From Amphibalanus amphitrite (Eukaryota; Arthropoda; Thecostraca; Balanomorpha; Balanidae), in assembly GCF_019059575.1 (NCBI RefSeq), contig NW_024882025.1, forward strand, positions 124,001 through 188,000: a stretch of 64,000 bases of DNA, read 5' to 3'. The notes under the pieces were generated by a model. The model searched no databases and was not told where the DNA came from. It saw only the letters and a program-made list of their open reading frames with translations. Both the position numbers and the translations under genes were made by a program. Shown in pieces: positions 1 through 9,900 of this stretch (its first letter is position 1; each line of letters begins with the position of its first letter).

Positions 1-788
1 TTGGCTGAATGGATACATAACCTAACGAAGACCGACATAAGACCAACCCAAACGCCACCGATCGAAAATATTCCTTATTCATGTTGCGCGGGTCACTCTA
101 GTTAAGGAGTTGGAACCTATCCAGAAGGATGGATCCTGGATTAGTCACAACACAACAACTGATGAATGATGAGTTGTCAGGAGGTACCTACATACTACAC
201 TGTATGGTCGTAGGGCTGCACAAGACCTAACCTGATGTCTCAGGCAATTTTGTGCTCATCAAAGCTAGAACAATGATGCTGCTTAGTGCTTTAGCCTATG
301 CTTGCATGACCAAGCATGAAGCTTAAAATGAATTTTCATTTGAATGTGACACTGATGGTATTGGAGGGATTGTTTGTAATGATTTTGAGCTGCTTTATTT
401 CTTTTTGCAGCCATGCATCAGTTTGACAAACAACATTCCATTGAATAGGTACCTAGCCCATAGATATAAAGACATTAGACAGGTAGCCTCTTTACTGCTT
501 CTGTGATAACTGATGTCAATATTGACTTGCTATTGATGTATCCAAGTGATTATGAAACTTATAGTACTTTCAATATGTCAATTTAACTAAACCATATTGG
601 TGTTTTCCTAACTGCTAATGTATAGTAATTAGTAACATAGGTCAGTTGTCAGTTCACTGGTCAATGACCAAAATGTCAGGAAATGCAAGACTTGCTATAC
701 TTTCAGTTAGGTTGTTATGAGTTTTTTTTTTTGGGGGGGGGGGGGGGGTCTGATTTATAATTTTACAGTTGTCTTGCTATCTTATGTC
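1..788. other. AT-rich flank without recognisable gene
   Basis: Both strands lack a long open frame or a recognisable protein segment. The only landmark is a T-tract followed by a long G-tract at about 721-750. I see no exon with paired splice sites. The stretch could be spacer or an intron of a gene outside the window. Confidence 0.5.
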
Positions 789-801
789 AGTGACCTTGAC
801 T

Positions 802-2317
802 TAGCCTTCAAGTGCCGGTCCCGTAGCGCAGTTGGTAGAGAGTTGGACTCTGCGTGGTGAGAGCACGCGTTCCCGGTTATAGCAGTCCGGGTTCAAAGCG
901 TGACGGCGATTGACGTTTATGAGCCTCCTGACACGCATGATTGCGGTTGGTGGCAGGCCGTAGCCAGGCGAAGTCAGTGAGGGGACCGGCCGTGCGCGGC
1001 TATGTGCGCACGTTAACCCGCACCCCGCTGGGGGTCCTGGATTTCCACGTCCTGCTGGGGGGGGGGGGGGTGTTTGAACACCCTTTCTAACTCGGCTCCT
1101 GGGCCACGTAGCGATACGCGGAAGGCGGAGTTCGAAAGAGCGCAAAAAATAATGACGAAATCACTTCGGCCATCTTTTGGGCAAGTGACAGGTCAAAGGT
1201 CAGATCACCAGAGGTCATTGAAGACAAAATTTCACCGATTTTCAGGTCGAATGTCAACAATTTCCAAGAAGCCAACGCATAACTCGAGAACCAATAAAGC
1301 TACAGCGCCGCGGAAAAGCGCATTCGATAGCCCTATCAGCGCCCTTGCTGATTAATTCTCTCAGATTTGACCTAGCGTCAGCGGTTCTGCCTGCAGCGGG
1401 CAAAAACTGCCAAAATAGCCGATTTTTTCTGAAACAGTTTTTCTGGAATAACTTTTGACCCAAGTCTTGCACGAGCTTACTTTTACCGGCATCGTGTTCC
1501 GCTCGTCAAGACGCATCGAATGAATTATAATTTGACCTTTGAAAGGTCAACTTGAAAAATTGACCTCAGTTCAAGGTCATGACCTTATCGGAAAGGGTCA
1601 TGTTGCATATCAGTCGATCCGTATCGTCGAGCTGAACACATCTAAGGCGTTTTCATCGCTCTAGCATGCCTCTATCAAAAGTTATCCGCTAAAAATTGCT
1701 AGATACCATTCGTGACCTGAGATGACCTCAGGGGTATAAACAGGGGTCACAGACACCCTTTTTACGTTCAGTGTGTCTAAGTTACTTGTAATTCAGTGTT
1801 TGGAAGTGTTAAAAATGGCTTTCGTCTGAAAGGCGCGCATTTCAGTTTTCTCCCATTGACTTATTCTCCCATTGGAGGTCGCAAAATTGGCCTGATCTAA
1901 GGTCATCGATATCAAAATTATGAGATACACATTTTGTACATACTATTGCTCTTAGCAATCGCTGAAAGTTTCAAAGCGATTGGTCACTCGGTGTAGCTAT
2001 GGCAGACGTTGAAACTTTTTATGAGGTATGGTCACTTCAAGTGACCTGGTGACCTGACCTCGAATGACCTTGGTCTGAAATTTTCACAACATGTGCGGAA
2101 TTGATGTATGATAAGGTGTGCCAAAAACCACAGGGGCGGTGCTCAACCCCCCCCCCCCCCCCAGCAGGGCGCGGGTTTGGACTCCAAATTCTGCCATGGA
2201 ACCGGAATTGCGCGATCGGAGGGTAGAAGGCAGGGTCAACGCATCAAGTTTTGCTTAGCGAAGGCCCTTTCTTTGCGAATCCTTCCATTCAAAAGTTTCG
2301 GACAAAATTTATAAACA
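802..2317 (+). mobile_element. tRNA-derived SINE, copy 1, split by a TTAA element
   Basis: The left part (802-1016) starts with a tRNA-like head. It has an A-box-like TAGCGCAGTTGG at 824-835 and a degraded B-box-like GGTTCAAAGC near 890. The right part (2176-2317) continues the same element. Its sequence matches the uninterrupted second copy (18650-19000, minus) through to the AAATTTATA tail. A 13-bp target duplication, AGTGACCTTGACT, flanks the whole split element at 789-801 and 2318-2330. This shows that the SINE landed first and the inner DNA element came later. The 3' copy of the inner element's TTAA appears lost in a small deletion at 2176. Confidence 0.85.
1017..2175. mobile_element. 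TTAA-targeting piggyBac-like non-autonomous element, copy 1
   Basis: TTAA at 1013-1016 precedes the left end CCCGCACCCCGCTGGGGG. The right end is its inverted form with two changes (CCCGCGCCCTGCTGGGGG on the minus strand). A G-run followed by GTGTTTGAACACC gives a short hairpin near the left end, and a C-run mirrors it at the right. The body has many AGGTCA/TGACCT half-sites. There is no transposase-like frame, so mobility would need enzyme from elsewhere. TTAA flanks and CCC/GGG termini are typical of piggyBac-class elements. That class call is inference from the ends only. Confidence 0.8.
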
Positions 2318-2330
2318 AGTGACCTTGACT

Positions 2331-2916
2331 CTCTCCATAGTTCATAATCATTGGGATAAACAGCATTTACAATTTGCATGTTCACGTGCTGCTAATTACA
2401 AAAAAAAAAACGTATGGAAGCGCACAAATATCTAATGTGTGCTGAGGGCTGACATGTCTTGAAGCTGGCTGACCATGCTTTTTGAGAAGCAAGGCAAAGG
2501 TCATTTAGATCAGGGTCATGAAATTCCCAGGGCTGGCATAATATTGATTATCTTGAGGGTGCTGAAAAAGTTTGTTGCAGTCCACCGCTTTTTACGCAAC
2601 TAATTTGTAGAGAAATGAAAGCAGAAGGACGCTCCATCTGATCCCCTCCCCGTAAGTGCAGGGGTAAGAGTAGTCAAGATTATTGGACTTAGAATAATTA
2701 TGTATTGGCTAATGGCTAGGCATATACCTACTATTACTTGGTTTATTGGTGGGTATCCATCAGGCAATTCCTTTTAAATTATTATGTTTGAGGTGCCACG
2801 GCTGAGCGCGGCTGGAGACCGGCCTTACACTCTTCGTCAGCGGGTAGAATGTAGATTTTATGTGAAATGCAATTTGGGTGACAACTGATCAAATGCATTT
2901 TTTCTGTTGCTTCCAG
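2331..2916. other. Spacer or 5' intron upstream of CHTOP coding exon 1
   Basis: No coding segment is evident. A good acceptor (TTGCTTCCAG) at the right edge shows that the first coding CHTOP exon is preceded by an intron. At least one untranslated CHTOP exon therefore lies further left, but I cannot place it. Confidence 0.5.
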
Positions 2917-2932
2917 GCATAAGTGATTCATC

Positions 2933-5565
2933 ATGATTGGGCGCATAGTTCTTCCTAAAACGACAACAATGTCGTTAAATGACAGGTACGTGATTGAACA
3001 CCCCATCAGCTGCATTGAGTAAATCACCGTCTCTTTGTTATGACAAAATGTGTTCGACGATCTTCGTTATCCTTTAAGAAGCTAGATATACCGGGCTTCT
3101 CACAAAAGTCGGATGAATTTATAATTAATATATTTTAGGATGTGTCAGTGTTACAAAAATAAATCAGGTATCACCTGAAAGCTTGGTTAAAAATGTTTTG
3201 TTTCAGGGGATTTCGACCGTCGGCGATCGCCTAACTGAGCCGCGCCGAACCTGTTCGAGATGACCCCCGTTTCGCTCGATGCAAAGTTAAGCCCGGTGCA
3301 GCGCGGCCTCTGTTGCAGCACGGCACACGGAAGGTGGCAGCTGAACACACTGCCAACCTCACTGCACCCTTCAGGTCTTTGGGACTTCTTGGGTGGTTTT
3401 GGAACACCTGGGACTTGAGGTGGTCCTACAGGAAAAAGTCCGATGGGGTCAAGTCCGGGGAGCTCGCTGGTCACGGATGTGTCTCAAACCTCGAGATCAC
3501 ACGCTGCCCGGAGCGCTCCTGCACCCACTCCCGGTTTTCTGTAGCGGTATTGGCCGTGGAAACGTCTAGTCTAGCTGGAACTATTGGCATTTGAGTGCTT
3601 CAGGATCGCTGCCCATTGTGGTCTGCAGGACACTCCAAAAATTTGTCAGGGTCATCCGGTATCACTGACCGTTGACAGCCTGGGTAGCGCATCTCTCACA
3701 CGAGCGACGTTCGCCGGGCTTCTTTGATTGGGTTTGCAGCCGCCGCTGTGTTCTTTGAACCAGCAGTTAACATTTCCTCGGCCCAGAAACTTTCAACAAT
3801 GTGGAATATAGCATTTCAAGATGGTGTTCACTTTGCAAAAAAAAAGATTGCGGAAGTTCCGTTGTGTTGAAACGACCGACTTATTCTGAAAGTAGAATTT
3901 CTTTGAGTTTGCTTTTGCGTCTTAAGACCACAGTCTCATTTTTTAAACTCAACAAGTATGGTATCATATAAATCTCCTAAAAATTTGCTTTCTTTTCACG
4001 TGCATTTGTTTCGTTTAAATATTGTTTCCAGTCCACTATCTGCAAAAGAAATTGGTCCGACTTTTGTGAGAAGCCCGGTATGTCGACTGCAGCTAATGTC
4101 TGATTCGTTACGGCCAGAGTGTTGTAAAACCGTTTGTCTGGTTATGATGCCCTAGCGATAGCGCTCAATCTGACGGTGGCGCTGGCTGTCGGCAGGTTCT
4201 CGCACTTTCGTCAGCTGCGGGAGCAGCGCCAGGCGGCGGCGGCGGCGGCGGGCGTGGGCGCGGCGGCGGCGGTGGTGCGGCCGCGCCTGCCGGCAGCCGC
4301 CAGCAGCGCGGCCAACCAGCGGCTGGCGGTACAGATGGAGAGCCGGCCGTCCGTGCTGGCCGCCCTGCGCGCCAACGGCACCGCGGTACGGCGCAGACTG
4401 ACTGGTGGAGGCGGGGGTAACGAACAGCTGGGCCGCGGTACTGACGGGTGGAGGCGGGGGTGAAGGAGCTGGGCCACGTTACAACCGCAAACTGAGGGAT
4501 GAGGTGGTGGCAGTAACTGCACGTAACGTAGCGTTGCCGGCAGTAGCATAACGGGCAGTAACGTAACGGGACTACGAGACTGCTGATTGGGATCTCTCAG
4601 ATTGGTGACAAATCGGCTGTAATGTGTATCTCGAAACAGCTGTCAATCTTAGCCGTCCTCTTCTCAAGATCAATCAGATGTTGTTCTATACCTGATACAT
4701 TTGTAGGTGCTTCACTATTACGGTTCTGTGAGAACTCGCAAGATTCCCCTCGTCCAGCGTCCAAGAGGCCTCCATGTACCGTGCTAGTCACTCAAAGCTG
4801 CTGTAAACCCTAGCACTGCTGACACTGACCCCTGACCATTCCCGCAGAAGCCGACTCCGGCGGCGATGGCGATGTTGCCAGCGGCCGCGGCCGTGACGCC
4901 CCGTACGCGCCAGTCCATCAAGCAGCGCCTCTCGGTGAAGGCGCGCCTGGGCGTGGTGCGCAGTCCGGCCGCCAGGGGCGCCACCGGCGGCGGCCGCAGC
5001 ATTCTGACCCGACTGGGCCGCGTCCGGCCGGCCGTGAAACGGCTCCAGCCGACCAGAGGTTGGTGGGACACCTGATACTAGGGTGCAATGGTGTCGAAAA
5101 TGTCTTGTTAAACTGAATTTTAGATAGTTGTTTAGAAGGCAATATGAAGATAAAGGCGTCCTTTCAATGTTTCTATTACTCTTCTCAGTCTCGAATCTGG
5201 AACGTAAATATTCCTCGCAGACTTTCCTCAAAGAACGAATAGATACATACATCAGCTAGGTCTAGTCTTTGTTGTATTATCACACTAACCGCGCTCCCCT
5301 TCCCGCAGCGTCCGGCCGCGTGCAGCCGTGGGGTCGCGGCGCGGCGCGCGGCCGTGCCCGCAGCTGGTCGGCCGGTGTCGGCGGCTCCGGCGGGTTCCGG
5401 GGACGAGGCCGCGGCAGGGGCAGGGGGCGCGGACGGGGCCGCGGTGGCGGCGCGCCGCGGATGACCCGCGAGGAGCTCGACCGCCAGCTGGATGACTACA
5501 TGGCCAGTACCAAGAGTCAGCTGGACGCCGAGCTGGACGCGTATATGAAGGAGTCGGTCATCTGA
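2933..5565 (+). CDS. CHTOP: Chromatin target of PRMT1 (CHTOP/FOP-like), four coding exons
   Basis: CHTOP is an arginine/glycine-rich nuclear protein. In vertebrates it binds PRMT1 and the TREX mRNA-export complex. Coding exons are 2933-2985, 4196-4385, 4848-5058 and 5309-5565, with phases that fit and a total of 236 residues (human about 248). Exon 1 ends in TTTMSLNDR, joined to FSHFRQ, matching the family start STTKMSLNERF. Exon 2 has [18 protein letters not shown], the conserved RRLAQQMENRPSVQAAL block. Exon 3 has [15 protein letters not shown]. Exon 4 has an RGRGRG tract (the usual methylation substrate) and ends with the conserved [20 protein letters not shown] and DAYM repeats. The start is set by an in-frame TGA just upstream of 2933. 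An alanine-rich stretch in exon 2 is lineage-specific. The exon 2 donor (GCG|GTACGG) was chosen by phase, since stronger-looking alternatives break the frame. The gene converges with AUTS2-like. Confidence 0.9.
2986..4195 (+). other. CHTOP intron 1
   Basis: The intron runs from GTACGT to an acceptor ending GTCGGCAG. Open frames inside it match no family I know. No mobile element was recognised. Confidence 0.6.
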
Positions 5566-6668
5566 ACAGACTGGCGGAGGACTGAGGTCGGCAGAAGGGC
5601 AGCTGAGGCTGGCTGAGGGCCAGCTAAGGGCTGTCTGAGGTGACCTGAGGCCAGCGAAGACTGAAATTGACTAGGCTGGCTGACTGAGACTGGCTGAACT
5701 GTTATTCAAGCCCAACTGTGAGTTGCTATGACCGGCTGAGGCCGGCCAAGGCAGACGAGTTAGCTCACTGGTTGAGACTGGCAGTGACTGTCCTGCCAGC
5801 GTGCCACGGCGCTGGCTCCGCGGAGGGCCGCCGCGAGGCCTCCTAAGCCTCTCTCTACCGAACTGTGACCGCGGTAGGGCCGGCCCGGGCGTCCAGCCCA
5901 CCCCGCGACCGTGTTTGGGGAGGCTCCGCTGCCGGGCCCGCCGCCACTTCTGTGATCGCTGCGCCGTGTTGTACAAAGGGTGAGAGGAGCGATCGTGTCG
6001 CCGCCAGAGACTGACCGGGCGGGTGAGTGAGGTATGAACTGCGGTGGTGCCGTGGTCGGGTGTTTTTTAGTTTCGCCAACGGAGCCAGTTGTAACGATCG
6101 ACTTACCGAACGACTGCCGATGTCGGGGATGGTTTGTGTGCGTGGCGGAGGGGAGAGTTTTGGGCGGGTTCCGCCACTCTGTCCCCTTATGCGGACGGGT
6201 GGCGGGCACGAGTGACAACGCGTGGTCCGTGACATGAGTTGGACTTGAAGCGTGCATTGGCCGTGAATGCATTTGCTGTCGATAATCCAGATATTGCGAC
6301 GATAAAAGTTTGTAATGTTGTCATGAGTTTGTGGGTTGTTTGCGTGTTTCAGATCGTGTGTTACTCGATGCGCGATAATGGGATTAAGCGCATTCTTCCA
6401 CCTTGAGCGGCATTGTTTGTCTGCATTTCAAACGAATACCATTCAATCTGTGCAATGCCCGCGACATCTTCATCCCAAGGCGCAGTGTCGTACCCACCGA
6501 CGCTGAGTCGCGCCGCCGGTCACGGTCCCACCCTGCCATCCGCCGCGGATTCCGCACCCACCGACACCGCGCTAACGACCGATGGCCGCGCCTTTAAACT
6601 TTAATAACCGCTCGGCGGATTATGTCGGCCCTCCAGCCGCGTTTTACGGCTGGTGAATGAGGTCCTAG
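5566..6668. other. CHTOP 3' flank up to the retrotransposon
   Basis: The start of this stretch must be CHTOP 3' UTR, and is rich in GGCTGAGG-like repeats. Several overlapping frames are open on both strands, but this is expected from high GC. None contains a domain I recognise. Part of the right half may be 5' UTR of the retrotransposon, whose left end I cannot fix. Confidence 0.45.
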
Positions 6669-6989
6669 CCGGCCCGCGGGACACTGCGACAGCTCCCCAG
6701 CGCGAGGCCGGACCAACGCTCCCTGGATTGGATCGCCTTCACGCGGTGGGGAGTGTGGTTGCCCTCCGGGGCGGCCTATCGCGTCGGTGGAGAGCCGGCG
6801 CGTACAACAAAACGATCCAAACGTGCCCCCTCCGAGGGGGATCTGGCGGCCGTCATCATCGGGCCGCCGCGCGTTGTCTCCTCTGGTGTCCTCAACCCGA
6901 CTACATCGACCTTCATCGCCCCGGGGCTGCGTATGCCCACTGGCGGGACCGGGCCAGCGCTCGCAGCGCGGCCGGGTCCCGCTAAATGA
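6669..6989 (+). CDS. Possible ORF1 remnant overlapping ORF2 by ATGA
   Basis: An open stretch of about 105 codons follows a TAG at 6666-6668. It ends in a TGA at 6987-6989 that overlaps the ORF2 ATG at 6986 (ATGA). Stop/start overlaps are common where a second retrotransposon frame is translated by reinitiation. No ATG is present and no zinc knuckle is visible. A second frame, in phase with ORF2, is also open here and stops in the TAA directly before that ATG. High GC makes chance open frames likely, so this is a weak call. Confidence 0.25.
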   Translation, partial: PARGTLRQLPSARPDQRSLDWIAFTRWGVWLPSGAAYRVGGEPARTTKRSKRAPSEGDLAAVIIGPPRVVSSGVLNPTTSTFIAPGLRMPTGGTGPALAARPGPAK

Positions 6990-9900
6990 GTAGCACCCTG
7001 GGTGTGCCCGCCCCCCGCGGCACCGAGGGGGGTGGTGGCAGCGGACGGGGAAGCCGCGGCAACAGAAGACGGGCCCGTAACAGGCGCTATCACCGCAATC
7101 GTGCCCAGCGCAGTCTCCTGCACCTCGTGTGCTGGAACGCGGACGGCCTCCAGACCAAGACTGGAGAGCTCGAACGCTGGCTCCTGACTTCACATGCGGA
7201 CGTGATAGCGATCCATGAGGGTCAGTTCCCGCGGGCTGCCCCCCGCCTGCCGGGCTTTCAACCGCCCGTTGTCACAAGACGGGCACGTGGACGTGTCACC
7301 GGTGCAGCGGTGGTAAAGGGCGGCGATGTGGCGATCTACGTGAGGTCCGGAATCCACTTCGCCCCCCTGGACGACCGCCCACTCGCGGCGAACGACGACA
7401 CAACGGAGATCTGCGGCGTCCGGATCCTCGGCCCCCGTGCCCTGGATATCTGGTGCCTCTACAGGCCCCCGATCAGGTCCTCGGCCGTCGACCAACGAGT
7501 GGACAACTTCGACCCTGACCTGCTCCCAAGCGACGACAACTCCATCATAGTCGGTGATTACAATGCCCATCACCCCCTGTGGGACTCTGCGTGCGACACG
7601 GCGGACTCGGCCGGGGACAGAGTCGCTGACTGGCTGGACCGAACCGGATGGACGGTCCTGAACTCCGGCGAGTCGACACTCGTGGAACGCCAGTCCGCGC
7701 CCGATCTCGCCGCCTGTAGCACGGAGCTCTCTCGCAGGACCATGTGGACATTGTCGGACTCCCTTGGTAGCGACCACAGAGCAATGGTGATGAAGATAAG
7801 GAACGGCTTCAGCGCCTCCAGCAGGATCCGCGCCCCCAGATGGGCACACAAGAAGGCCGATTGGAGGGCCTGGTCGGACGAGTGTGAGGCTGCACTGGCC
7901 GAGGCGCCCCCTCCGGAGCCTACGGCCCAGCAGCTCTGCACCCGATTCACCGCGGTCCTGCAGCGGGCCAGCAACCGCTTCATACCACGTGGCTCGTACG
8001 CCAACCCGAAGCCCTGGGCCTCCGACCCTGAGCTGGAGGCGGCGGTCCGGGAGCGCCGCGAGGCGCAGGCCAACGTGGACCCCGCCGACCCCGCGACCGT
8101 TGAACGGTGGCGAGAGGCTAGACGCCGCGCCGCTGAGATCGACGCCAAGGTCTCGCGGGAACGGTTCAGAGAGGTCGCCTCTTCGGAACTAAACCGCCGC
8201 GCCAGTCTCGGTAAGGTGACACGGCTATTGAAGAAGTGGGAGAACGCGACGGACGATGAACACAGGGACGGACAGGCGATGAAGCACAACGGCCGACTCC
8301 TGGCCAAGGACGAAGAGAAAGCTGAAGCCTTCTGTGCGACCTACGCCTGGGTCTCCAGGAGTGTCCGCTCCCCGAAGATCGACCGTCAAGCGAAGGCTGA
8401 GCACCGCAGGCTCACCCCACCCGTGTGTCGGGAACGCGACGGCCGCCGTCGCGGCTGTTGCAGCCCGTTCACCGAGGAGGAGCTTACCCGCCAACTTCAG
8501 CGACTGAAGATGAAGAAGACCCCCGGCCCTGACGGCATCAGTAACGAGATGCTCAGGCATCTGGGCCCGGTCAGCACGGCGGCACTCCTCCTGGTCATCA
8601 ACTCCAGCTGGCGCAGCGGCGAGGTCCCGTCGGAGTGGAGACGGGCTACCATCTGTCCAATTCCGAAGGCCGGTAAGGACAAGTCGAAGGTGTCGTCCTA
8701 CCGCCCCGTCGCCCTTACCAGTCACCTGGCTAAGCTGGCGGAGCGCCTCATCCTAGCGCGCCTGAACTACGTGGCAACGGAGCGCGAGCTGATCCCGCCA
8801 GAGCAAGTAGGGTTCCGCGAGGGACGCTCCGTAGAAGACCACCTCGGCCGCCTGGTGCAACAAGTGCAAGATGGCTGGCAGGTGCCGCGCTCTCGGAAGA
8901 AAAACCCACAAGAAGGCGAGTCGGCCCAGCGCTATGTCCTCTCGGCATATGACTTTGCCCGAGCGTACGACACTGTGGACCACCATCTCCTGCGAGTCGT
9001 ACTGCTCCGTCAGGGTATCCCGCTCTGCCTGATCAGCTGGGTCTGGTCCTACCTGCGTGACCGTCGGGCCCATGTTAACGTGAACGGCTGCAAGAGCCGC
9101 GACCGCGTCTTTCGCGCGGGCCTGCCACAGGGAAGTGTTCTGGCGCCGTCCTTGTTTTTGTTGTGGGCGGCGCCGCTAGTGGCGGCCCTCAAGGAGATAC
9201 CCGGCACGACCGTGTTTATATACGCGGATGACACGGCCACCCTATGCGCGGGTAACGACATTGAAACGGCAAGGCGGCGGGCGCAGATGGCAGCGGACGC
9301 CCTCGTTCAGTGGGCCGGAAGGGCCAAGATGCAAGTGGCGGGCGAGAAAACGCAAGTCCTGGTCCTCTCGCAGTCCCCCAGAGACGCGGCCGACTGCTCC
9401 ATTCGTGTGGCAGGGGAAGCTGTGTCCGCCGGGGACAGCCTGAAGCTGTTGGGAGTGACCCTGGAGCGCACACTCCGCTTCGGCGCCCACTGCAAGGAGC
9501 TCCGAAGAAAGACGCGCCCACGCATCGCCCAACTCCGAAAACTCACCGGCCGAAACTGGGGACTGGAGGAGGAGCAGCTCCGGGCGGTGGCGAGCGGCTA
9601 CGTGCGAGGTCCGCTCGAACACGCCGCCGCCGCCTGGCTACCTGCCACGCCTCCCTCCCACGTGGAAGTACTCGAGAGAGAGGTACGAGCCATCTCTAGA
9701 GTGGTCACCGGCTGCCCCGTCTCAACGAGAAAACACGCAGTCACGGCGGAGGCCGGCCAGGTGCCGGTCGAGGTGCGCCGCCACGCTCTCGCGGCGCGCT
9801 TCCTGGCCAAGGCGAGGTCACTCCCCGTCTCCGATCCGCTCCGAGCCGTCGCCGACGCGGTCGTTGCCCGGCGTCTCTCGTCGGTCACCGGCTGGCGCGA

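Noticed and set aside
814-900. A tRNA gene
   Set aside because: The A and B boxes are tRNA-like, but the acceptor and anticodon arms do not pair. The sequence continues into a SINE body shared with a second copy.
5760-6272. A 170-codon minus-strand frame
   Set aside because: GC-driven open frame without any recognisable domain, codon bias or conserved block. It overlaps the CHTOP 3' flank.
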